Source of the DNA: Bacteroidales bacterium
GTDB lineage: Bacteria; Bacteroidota; Bacteroidia; Bacteroidales; VadinHA17
Length of the DNA: 5,262 nucleotides
Direction of reading: 5' to 3'
Assembly (NCBI GenBank): GCA_022615595.1
Contig: JAKEGI010000198.1
Coordinates: 1-5,262, forward strand
Under the pieces are notes generated by a model that had not been told where the DNA came from, did not search any database, and saw only the letters and a program-made list of their open reading frames with translations. Below, piece by piece: positions 1-5,262 of this stretch (the stretch's first letter is position 1; every line of letters starts with the position of its first letter). Both the position numbers and the translations under genes were made by a program.

Positions 1-484
1 CTTCCTGTTCCGGTGTGGGCTTCACCGGATTTAATTTGTTACTCACGATCTTCCCATCCTCCATGGCAAAGATTATGTAGTCACCCGTATTGAGAAAGAT
101 GTCAAACTGCTCGCGTGGGTTTTCACGCAGTACGACGAAGCTGGGCGGCTGGCCGATTTCAACCCGGCCCATGAGGAAGCCAGCCTGACCGTCATAAACG
201 GTCGCGCCGGGAGCATCTTTGATATCATCCATGGTTACCACCTCCAGCCTGCCGTCGATGATCAGGAGGCTGACCCTGAGGCCGGCCGTGTCGGCCTGAC
301 TCAGCAATGATACGTTGCGGACGATGATACTGTCGCTCCCCGTCTGCTGTTCCTGCGATTGTGCGGTCAATGCAATATTGCCGGAATAATTGTTGTCGTG
401 CCCTGACAGCGGGCTGTAGCTGATGTCTTGCGAATTTGCCTGCAAGGAAATCAGCATTAACGAAATCAGTCCAATATATTTCAT
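1..484 (-). CDS. Secreted protein of unknown function, N-terminal part (runs off left edge)
   Basis: An open frame runs from an ATG at 484-482 to the left edge without a stop, giving 161 complete codons. The protein starts MKYIGLISLM and has a typical export signal: Lys2, a hydrophobic core at about residues 4-14, and a likely cut near ANSQ (16-19). The mature part is soluble and beta-rich. Residues 72-82 (VSLLIIDGRLE), 97-110 (a YDGQAGFLMGRV stretch) and 126-143 (QFDIFLNTGDYIIFA) alternate hydrophobic and polar residues as in beta strands. No lipobox Cys is seen. Residues 152-160 (NPVKPTPEQ) look like a proline linker leading to a further domain outside the window. I do not recognise the family; an N-terminal domain ahead of an outer-membrane barrel is one untested idea. 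GC is about 53 percent by hand count, higher than the symporter gene at the other end. It is transcribed divergently from the flavin-reductase-like gene, and no Shine-Dalgarno precedes the ATG. Confidence 0.8.
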   Translation of the reverse strand, partial: MKYIGLISLMLISLQANSQDISYSPLSGHDNNYSGNIALTAQSQEQQTGSDSIIVRNVSLLSQADTAGLRVSLLIIDGRLEVVTMDDIKDAPGATVYDGQAGFLMGRVEIGQPPSFVVLRENPREQFDIFLNTGDYIIFAMEDGKIVSNKLNPVKPTPEQE

Positions 485-602
485 GTCAGAATCAGCTTTC
501 AGTACTCACCCAGGTTAAAGTCATATTTTATAAAGATGTCTGTGTCCCTACCTGCACCAGGATTTCGTTATCACGTATGACACATTTGATTTAAAATTAC
601 AT

Positions 603-617
603 AATTTGGTTCAAATT
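603..617. repeat. Perfect inverted repeat AATTTG-gtt-CAAATT, possible operator
   Basis: The arms AATTTG (603-608) and CAAATT (612-617) are exact reverse complements separated by 3 bases. It lies about 120 bases upstream of the left-facing start and about 100 bases upstream of the right-facing promoter candidate. The size suits a dimeric repressor or activator site. A stretch this A/T-rich produces such dyads by chance fairly often, so the regulatory role is inference. Confidence 0.3.
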
Positions 618-651
618 CTTACTTAAACTTTTTGCCTATCTTACTAATCGG

Positions 652-667
652 ATAATCTCCAGATTAT
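652..667. repeat. Perfect inverted repeat ATAATC-tcca-GATTAT, possible operator
   Basis: The arms ATAATC (652-657) and GATTAT (662-667) are exact reverse complements around a 4-base centre. It sits 47 bases upstream of the candidate -35 box at 714. It lacks a following T-run and has only two G-C pairs, so it is not a terminator. It could be an activator or repressor site, but chance is a real alternative. Confidence 0.28.
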
Positions 668-713
668 GTGCTTGTACCGGAGTCAGATGCATGATACAAT
701 CCTGTTGTAACAG

Positions 714-742
714 TTAACAAAATGCATTGATTCCGGTATAAT
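714..742 (+). promoter_or_regulatory. Candidate promoter for the flavin-reductase-like gene (TTAACA-17-TATAAT)
   Basis: TTAACA at 714-719 is a 5/6 match to the TTGACA -35 box. It is followed after exactly 17 bases by TATAAT at 737-742, a perfect -10 box. Transcription would begin near 749 and leave a leader of about 60 bases before the ATG at 812. The match to the classical sigma-70 pattern is good. The caveat is that the Bacteroidetes primary sigma factor usually prefers TTTG / TAnnTTTG, so if the host is a Bacteroidetes this pair may be coincidental. Confidence 0.35.
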
Positions 743-811
743 GAATACATTGGCGTTTGACTTTATTGCAGACCAACCCGATCACATTTAAACAATTCAA
801 AAAAACCGAAT

Positions 812-1330
812 ATGAAAGATCTTGGATACAGGCGAATATTTCCGAAGGAAATAGAGGGTAATCTGATCAGTCTGATTGCCGATGACTGGATGCTTGTCAC
901 TGCCGGCAACAGGGAGAAATTCAACACCATGACGGCGAACTGGGGTGGTGCCGGATATCTATGGAATAAGCCTGTTGTTTATGTTTTTGTGCGTCCGGAG
1001 AGATACACTTACGAATTTATTGAGAGCAGTGGTGGTTTCACACTGACATTCTTTGATGAAAAGTACCGTGATGCCCTCAATCTCTGCGGAACGAAGAGCG
1101 GCAGAGACATTGACAAGGTCAGCGAAACAGGGCTGACTCCGCATTTTACTGAACTTGGTTATCCGGCATTCAGTGAAGCAAATCTGGTACTTGAGTGCCG
1201 CAAGCTATACGGGGAGAGGCTCTCAAGGGATGCTTTCATCGACAGTGAGCCGCTCATAACACACTACAGCACCAAGGGCGGCATTCATAAGCTTTACATC
1301 GCCGAGATCGTCAGGGTGTGGGTCAGGTAA
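812..1330 (+). CDS. Flavin reductase family protein (FMN-binding split barrel)
   Basis: This 172-residue protein has the length and layout of a single-domain flavin-reductase-like protein (PF01613 type). Such proteins bind FMN and either pass electrons from NAD(P)H to free flavin or act as small cytoplasmic flavoproteins. Recognisable blocks are NTMTANWG at residues 38-45 (the flavin-phosphate loop of the family), KPVVYVFVRPERYT at 53-66, FTLTFF at 76-81 and CGTKSGRDIDK at 92-102. There is no signal peptide or membrane segment. The ATG at 812 has only an A-rich leader and no Shine-Dalgarno, but no other start fits better. It is followed by a 115-base gap and then the GH13 gene on the same strand, which is too far to claim an operon. 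The physiological partner is unknown; many Bacteroidetes paralogues are annotated only as flavin reductase. The family assignment is firm, the precise reaction is not. Confidence 0.88.
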   Translation: MKDLGYRRIFPKEIEGNLISLIADDWMLVTAGNREKFNTMTANWGGAGYLWNKPVVYVFVRPERYTYEFIESSGGFTLTFFDEKYRDALNLCGTKSGRDIDKVSETGLTPHFTELGYPAFSEANLVLECRKLYGERLSRDAFIDSEPLITHYSTKGGIHKLYIAEIVRVWVR

Positions 1331-1445
1331 TACGGATGCCAGTCAGTATTTGATCTGTCTTGCATAGCCAGTTCCCGGTTTATTGTTATCTTTATTAGGA
1401 AAAGCCATCGATGCCTTTTAAGTGATACATTCAATCATTAATCCT

Positions 1446-2942
1446 ATGAGCAGATCATTGTTTCAATCGTTGTACCAGGTCAACACCCGTGTGTGGATGA
1501 CAGAATTATCAGGCAGTCTGGGTCGCCGGGCTACCCTGGATGACATACCCGATTCGGAACTTGACAGGCTGTCTGATCAGGGGTTTGACTGGATATGGTT
1601 TCTCAGTGTATGGCAGACCGGTGCTGAAGGGAAGCGCATTTCACGACAAAATGAGGGTTGGAGACGTGAGTTTGAGGATACCTTGCCCGACCTTAAGGAA
1701 GAGGACGTAGCAGGCTCCGGATTTGCCATAACAGCCTACAGAGTCTCGGAGGAGCTGGGAGGTGACGAGGCACTGTCACGTCTCCGCAGCCGTCTTAAAA
1801 ACAGGGGGATGAAGCTTATGCTTGATTTCGTGCCCAACCATACGGCACCTGACCATCACTGGGTTCGCGAACACATTGAATATTACATACAGGCCGGTGA
1901 GAATGAGATTGAAAGGGAGCCTCAGAATTACAGGCGTGTCACACTTGATCAGGGGGAGATGGTTATTGCCCTTGGAAGGGATCCGTACTTTTCAGGGTGG
2001 CCTGACACGCTTCAGCTTAATTATGGTAACTCCGGCCTGCAGGAAGCCATGATAGGAGAACTGAAGAGAATAGCTGACCAGTGTGATGGTGTGAGGTGTG
2101 ATATGGCTATGCTGGTGCTTCCTGATGTGTTTCAAAGGACCTGGGGAATAAAATGTCAGCCGTTCTGGCCCAGGGCCACGAGACAGGTCCGTGAAGTGAA
2201 TCCGGGATTCTGCTTCATGGCAGAAGTATACTGGGATCTTGAGTGGACAATGCTGCAGCAGGGCTTTGACTATGCCTATGATAAACGTCTTTATGACCGC
2301 CTTAAGGAGGGTCATGCAAAACCGGTCAGGGAGCACTTTTTTGCAGGACCTGACTATCAGAGCCGGATGGCAAGGTTTCTCGAGAATCATGACGAACCGA
2401 GGGTTGCAGCTGATTTTGCTGACGGGATGCACGAGGCGGCTGCCGTACTTACATTCTTATCTCCCGGTCTCCGGTTCTTTCACCAGGGCCAGTTCGAGGG
2501 CAGAAGGAAACGCATATCTCCCCACCTCGTGAGAGCCCCTGAAGAACCTGTTAACGAAGGTCTGGCAGAGTTCTATAATAAGCTTCTTGGCATCCTGAAG
2601 AGAGATGTTGTCAGAACAGGAAGATGGCAGCTTCTGGAGTGCCAGCAGGCATGGGAAAGCAACTGGACGTTCAATAGCTTCATCTCTTTTGCCTGGCAGG
2701 GAGAGGATGGACAGGTACTCTTCGTTGCAGTTAACTTTTCTCCCTTAAGAAGTCAATGTTATATTAAGCTTCCTTTCAATGACATCGGAGGTAAGTCATG
2801 GTCTCTGTACGACATTCTTAGTGGTAACCGTTTTGAGAGAGACGGCACCGATCTGCAGCAAAGGGGAATGTACCTCGACGAATCCGGATGGAAGGCATAT
2901 GTATTCTTGCTGGAACCGGGTAAGGAGAAAGGCCAAATGTAG
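1446..2942 (+). CDS. GH13 (alpha-amylase superfamily) glycoside hydrolase or transglycosidase, cytoplasmic
   Basis: This 498-residue enzyme has the four classical GH13 regions intact. Numbered from the ATG at 1446 they are: region I DFVPNH (127-132); region II GVRCDMAM with Arg217 and nucleophile Asp219; region III FMAEVYW with acid/base Glu260; region IV ENHDE with His315 and stabiliser Asp316. The (beta/alpha)8 barrel starts near SLYQVNTRVW (residues 7-16), and a beta-sandwich C domain occupies roughly 400-490. It should act on alpha-glucosidic bonds by a retaining mechanism. DTLQLNY (187-193) recalls GH13 enzymes on sucrose, trehalose or short glucans, but the substrate cannot be read from sequence. 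No signal peptide is seen, so it is probably intracellular. A GTG at 1422 would add eight residues (MIHSIINP); I prefer the ATG because the family homology begins right after it. Neither start has a Shine-Dalgarno. No glycogen, trehalose or maltose genes are adjacent. Confidence 0.9.
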   Translation: MSRSLFQSLYQVNTRVWMTELSGSLGRRATLDDIPDSELDRLSDQGFDWIWFLSVWQTGAEGKRISRQNEGWRREFEDTLPDLKEEDVAGSGFAITAYRVSEELGGDEALSRLRSRLKNRGMKLMLDFVPNHTAPDHHWVREHIEYYIQAGENEIEREPQNYRRVTLDQGEMVIALGRDPYFSGWPDTLQLNYGNSGLQEAMIGELKRIADQCDGVRCDMAMLVLPDVFQRTWGIKCQPFWPRATRQVREVNPGFCFMAEVYWDLEWTMLQQGFDYAYDKRLYDRLKEGHAKPVREHFFAGPDYQSRMARFLENHDEPRVAADFADGMHEAAAVLTFLSPGLRFFHQGQFEGRRKRISPHLVRAPEEPVNEGLAEFYNKLLGILKRDVVRTGRWQLLECQQAWESNWTFNSFISFAWQGEDGQVLFVAVNFSPLRSQCYIKLPFNDIGGKSWSLYDILSGNRFERDGTDLQQRGMYLDESGWKAYVFLLEPGKEKGQM

Positions 2943-2973
2943 GCATCCGGGTTATCGGGGCTCATTGCAGCGA

Positions 2974-4221
2974 TTAAAGGTACTTTGATATTGTATTAAA
3001 AATCTGCAGCCTTACCGGATTGACATTATAATAATCACCTTCTTCAGACAGGCCGGTGTTCTGCCGGTTAATCAGAATGATAACCGATATCCTGTCACGG
3101 GGAATAACTACAATACTGGTTCCTGTAAAACCGGTGTGTCCGAAAGATCCTTGCGGAGCATTCTTCATGAAGGAATTAAACGGATCCATCATCCAGCCAA
3201 GGCCATTTCTGTATTCATCGATAGTAAGGAAGGCCTTTATTGTTGCCGGTGTGATGAACTGCTCTGAACCTGCTGCCCCGTTATTGATAAGCATATCGAC
3301 CATCTTCTGCAGATCCCCGGCGGTGGAGAAGAGTCCTGCAGCCCCTGAAACCCCACCGTTGGCATACCACGTGTTACCGTCATTTACCTCTCCTTTCAGC
3401 ATGTATGTTCGCCATCCGTCCCATTGGACAGGATCTATCTCGCTGAAGGTGAACCCGAGGGTTGAGTCATAAACCATCCTTTTCTCATATGGATTGCCTG
3501 CCGAGGTGGCTGCTATCTTCCGGAGTTTTTTATTGCCAAGAGGATTAAATGACGTTTTATTCATGCCCAGCGGCAGGAAGATGTTTTCGGTCATGAACTG
3601 ATCGAGCGGGAGTCCTGAAACAGTCTCGATTATCTGCCCCAGCAGTACGAATCCAAGGTCACTGTACCTGCGCTGTTCTCCGACAGGAAAAGCCAGGGGA
3701 AGTTCGCCGATGAGACTGTAAGACTCTTCTTTGCATGAAGCCCTGTAGTAAAGCGGATACCATTCATACAGTCCCGCCGTATGAGTGAGCAGATGGCGGA
3801 TGGTTATATCTTTTTTCTCAGGAGTATTGAATGCTTTCACATATTTGCATACAGGATCTTCAGGCTTTAGAAGCCCCTTGTCGGTCAGAAGCATGATTGA
3901 AGTGGCAGTCCCGACTGCCTTTGTGAGCGATGCAAGGTCAAACAAATGATTTACAGTCATCTTCTCAGGTCGGGCCAGCAACATATGGCTGTAGTCAAAT
4001 TTCTGGGCATAGCCGTAGGCCTTACGGCAGATCAACCTGTTGTCTTTCTTGATCATAATCACTGCACCGGGTATCAACCCCAGGTCGACCTGGCTCTGAA
4101 GAATGCTGTCTACTTCCGCTCTCAGCTTTGCCTTGCTGTTACCCGATTCAACTGCGCTGACATTTGAGAACAGGATGAGACAAACAACGCAGATGATGGC
4201 AGAATTGATCATTTTACCCAT
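2974..4221 (-). CDS. Exported serine hydrolase, beta-lactamase/AmpC-like fold (PF00144 type)
   Basis: This 415-residue protein has all three motifs of class C-type serine hydrolases: S98-L-T-K101 (nucleophile Ser98 and base Lys101), Y186-S-D (the YxN position), and H362-T-G (the KTG position) followed by FTGTS. The N-terminus has a hydrophobic core at about residues 8-18 and a probable cut after VSA (21-23), so it acts in the periplasm or on the outer membrane. HTG in place of KTG and Asp at the YxN position are usual in esterases, D-aminopeptidases and muramyl-peptide amidases of this fold and argue against a dedicated antibiotic-destroying beta-lactamase. The RHLLTHTAGL block (142-151) is also typical. 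It follows the acetyltransferase by 11 bases on the same strand and is the last gene of the unit. An ATG three codons further in (4212) would keep the signal. The context suggests a muropeptide or cell-wall substrate, which is inference. Confidence 0.9.
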   Translation of the reverse strand: MGKMINSAIICVVCLILFSNVSAVESGNSKAKLRAEVDSILQSQVDLGLIPGAVIMIKKDNRLICRKAYGYAQKFDYSHMLLARPEKMTVNHLFDLASLTKAVGTATSIMLLTDKGLLKPEDPVCKYVKAFNTPEKKDITIRHLLTHTAGLYEWYPLYYRASCKEESYSLIGELPLAFPVGEQRRYSDLGFVLLGQIIETVSGLPLDQFMTENIFLPLGMNKTSFNPLGNKKLRKIAATSAGNPYEKRMVYDSTLGFTFSEIDPVQWDGWRTYMLKGEVNDGNTWYANGGVSGAAGLFSTAGDLQKMVDMLINNGAAGSEQFITPATIKAFLTIDEYRNGLGWMMDPFNSFMKNAPQGSFGHTGFTGTSIVVIPRDRISVIILINRQNTGLSEEGDYYNVNPVRLQIFNTISKYL

Positions 4222-4232
4222 TGAATCACTTA

Positions 4233-4700
4233 TTATTGAGCATGGTATCCAACCCTCGGTCCCACGCTCTTCCGCAGCAACAACTCCGAGAAGCCTTCCT
4301 TTAGGAAGTTATCAAGTTTACCGACCAGCCTGAATCCAAAGCTTTCGTATAGTTTTCTGGCTCTCGTGTTGAAAGAGGAGACACAGATGAAAATGTTTGG
4401 AGAGATCTTCAGTATTCTCTCTTCGCAATAGCTGAGAAGGGCTGTTCCGACACCTTTTCCGCGGTACCCTTCGCTGACACATATTGTCTGAATATATCCC
4501 GAGAAGGAACCTGAGAGCTGCAGTATGGCGAATCCGGCAATTTCACCGTTGTCTGATACTATATGAACTTCCCTGAATGAGCCCTCAAATGCAGTGAGGC
4601 ATATTTCATAATCCATCCCGAGTGTAATCCATGGATCTGTTGCGGACATCATCAGGGCGCAGACTTTGAAGTCATCGCTGTCATCCGTAATTCTGAACAT
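4233..4700 (-). CDS. GNAT-family N-acetyltransferase
   Basis: This protein of about 155 residues has a full GNAT fold. Counting from the ATG at 4700-4698, motif A is TICVSEGYRGKGVG at roughly 72-85, with the acetyl-CoA pyrophosphate loop R80-G-K-G-V-G85. Motif B is near NTRARKLYESFGFRLVG (111-127), the usual N-x-x-A-x-x-L-Y-x-x-x-G-F signature. The beta4 strand before motif A (GEIAGFAILQL) is present, so the enzyme looks active: it transfers an acetyl group from acetyl-CoA to an amine, probably in the cytoplasm. The acceptor is unknown. An upstream in-frame TTG at 4718 would overlap the symporter gene by 14 bases; the ATG at 4700, 4 bases after the symporter stop, is the better start and implies translational coupling. 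The serine hydrolase follows 11 bases downstream. Within the operon it may acetylate a transported amino sugar or peptide, but that is a guess. Confidence 0.88.
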   Translation of the reverse strand: MFRITDDSDDFKVCALMMSATDPWITLGMDYEICLTAFEGSFREVHIVSDNGEIAGFAILQLSGSFSGYIQTICVSEGYRGKGVGTALLSYCEERILKISPNIFICVSSFNTRARKLYESFGFRLVGKLDNFLKEGFSELLLRKSVGPRVGYHAQ

Positions 4701-4704
4701 ATAC

Positions 4705-5262
4705 TTATTTGTCTGCAAGGCTTCCTCTCTTTCTGATCATTACAAGGAAAGTAACGGTAAGTAAAGCATTTACAAAAATATTCATAAACCCGAAATCAAA
4801 GTTAAAAACACGGATAAAGTATCCGTTAAGCAACCATGTTATCAGGGCGGATGAAACGCATGCGACCGGAACCCATTTCTCCCTGAACTTTATTTTCGTA
4901 AAGAGGCCGGTCATGTATAATCCCAGGATCGGTCCGTATGTATATCCTGCAGTCTTGAAGATGGTGTTTATTATGGCTCCCTTGCTGTTCCAGAAGGCCA
5001 TGACGATGAAAAACATCACTATGTTAACTCCAATCAGGACCCTTGATTTGATCTTCCTGATCTCACCGGGAGGCTTGCTCCCGATATTCATGAAGTCATA
5101 GCTGAAAGCAGTTGTAAGTGCAGCGATGCATGAGTCGATACTGGCAAAGGTTGAGGCTATCACACCGATAAGGAACGCCACTGCCCCTATTTTTCCGAAA
5201 TAGTTCAGTGTCAGCAGGGGATAAAGCCCGTCAGTGTTGACTATTAAGCTATTCTGCCTGAC
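4705..5262 (-). CDS. Sodium:solute symporter (SSS family), C-terminal part (runs off right edge)
   Basis: The frame is open from the right edge (first visible codon GTC at 5262-5260) to TAA at 4707-4705, giving the last 185 residues of a protein that is usually about 480-550 residues. Visible residue numbering shows at least five hydrophobic segments: about 24-45, 73-91, 95-121, 130-149 and 156-176. The first carries ASTFASIDSCIAALTTAF (36-53), the hallmark helix of SSS transporters. By alignment from memory with PutP and Bacteroidetes SSS proteins, Ser41 and the following Asp-Ser fall at the sodium-site helix. GYTYGPILGLYMTGLFT (106-122) is also typical of Bacteroidetes members. It sits in the inner membrane and uses the Na+ gradient to import a small organic solute. 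Its substrate is not readable from this fragment; with the downstream genes, an amino sugar such as N-acetylmuramic acid is plausible. A GTG at 5181 is internal and not the real start. It ends 4 bases before the acetyltransferase ATG. Confidence 0.9.
   Translation of the reverse strand, partial: VRQNSLIVNTDGLYPLLTLNYFGKIGAVAFLIGVIASTFASIDSCIAALTTAFSYDFMNIGSKPPGEIRKIKSRVLIGVNIVMFFIVMAFWNSKGAIINTIFKTAGYTYGPILGLYMTGLFTKIKFREKWVPVACVSSALITWLLNGYFIRVFNFDFGFMNIFVNALLTVTFLVMIRKRGSLADK

Larger units (their letters stand above)
485..811. other. Divergent intergenic region, 327 bases, A/T-rich
   Basis: This stretch separates the left-facing secreted-protein gene from the right-facing flavin-reductase-like gene, so it should hold both promoters. 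I see no credible coding frame, RNA gene or rho-independent terminator. It contains two perfect 6-base-arm inverted repeats (603-617 and 652-667) and a TTAACA/TATAAT pair on the plus strand. An exact Bacteroidetes-type pair (TTTG, 19-21 bases, TAnnTTTG) was not found on either strand by eye. No promoter could be assigned for the left-facing gene. Confidence 0.6.

Noticed and set aside
705..720. Third dyad TTGT-8-ACAA near the promoter candidate
   Set aside because: The arms are only four bases and the interior does not pair consistently, so it is within chance expectation.
1331..1445. Bacteroidetes-type promoter upstream of the GH13 gene (TATCTTTA at 1387-1394)
   Set aside because: It has one mismatch to TAnnTTTG, and no TTTG box lies at 19-21 bases upstream; the nearest candidates give wrong spacing.
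1992..2432. 146-codon minus-strand open frame inside the GH13 gene
   Set aside because: It lies wholly antisense to conserved catalytic regions, and its translation has no recognisable domain and a composition typical of a shadow frame.
2943..2973. Possible bidirectional terminator between the convergent GH13 and serine hydrolase genes
   Set aside because: The best fold (ATC, bulged GGG, GCT, loop CATTGC, AGC, GAT) has a three-base bulge, short arms and no adjacent T-run, so I would not annotate it.
3056..3472. 138-codon plus-strand open frame opposite the serine hydrolase
   Set aside because: The opposite strand encodes the KTG-equivalent and C-terminal part of a clear hydrolase; the plus-strand product is proline-rich and unlike any domain.
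2974..4221. Antibiotic-resistance beta-lactamase
   Set aside because: The motif variants (YSD, HTG) and the operon context with a symporter and acetyltransferase point to another serine hydrolase activity.
4709..5101. 130-codon plus-strand open frame opposite the symporter
   Set aside because: It is the complement of transmembrane-coding sequence, which often stays open and looks hydrophobic; the SSS motifs on the minus strand settle it.
1..5262. CRISPR arrays, tRNA or rRNA genes, insertion sequences, phage genes or a defence island
   Set aside because: No tandem repeat-spacer pattern, tRNA-like cloverleaf, transposase or integrase frame, or terminal inverted repeats were seen on either strand; the genes are ordinary metabolic and transport types.

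Overview
The window carries six genes in three blocks, with no RNA genes, mobile elements or CRISPR. The host looks like a member of the Bacteroidetes. None of the five gene starts I examined has a clear Shine-Dalgarno sequence, leaders are A/T-rich, and the sodium:solute symporter, flavin-reductase-like and GH13 proteins read like Bacteroidetes versions. This taxonomic call is inference; GC is roughly mid-40s percent over most of the window by partial hand counting.

Layout. (1) Positions 1-484, minus strand: the N-terminal 161 codons of a secreted protein I do not recognise, running off the left edge. (2) Positions 485-811: a 327-base divergent intergenic region with two perfect short inverted repeats and a promoter-like TTAACA-17-TATAAT pair facing right. 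(3) Positions 812-2942, plus strand: a flavin-reductase-like split-barrel protein, then a cytoplasmic GH13 (alpha-amylase superfamily) enzyme with all catalytic residues intact. (4) Positions 2974-5262, minus strand: a tightly packed set that enters from the right edge, reading SSS-family Na+ symporter (3' part), GNAT acetyltransferase, then exported serine hydrolase of the beta-lactamase/AmpC-like fold. The gaps are 4 and 11 bases, so this is almost certainly one transcript. It converges on the GH13 gene with 31 bases between stop codons.

How the genes may work together. The symporter, acetyltransferase and exported serine hydrolase resemble part of a cell-wall amino-sugar (N-acetylmuramic acid / muropeptide) recovery operon, but the diagnostic genes (murQ-type etherase, MurNAc kinase, NagZ, NamZ/DUF1343) would lie outside the window, so this is a hypothesis. 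The GH13 enzyme and the flavin-reductase-like protein look like independent housekeeping or metabolic genes. I see no clearly new system. The most worthwhile leads are the possible peptidoglycan-recycling operon, the uncharacterised GH13 group and the unidentified secreted protein with its dyad-rich upstream region.
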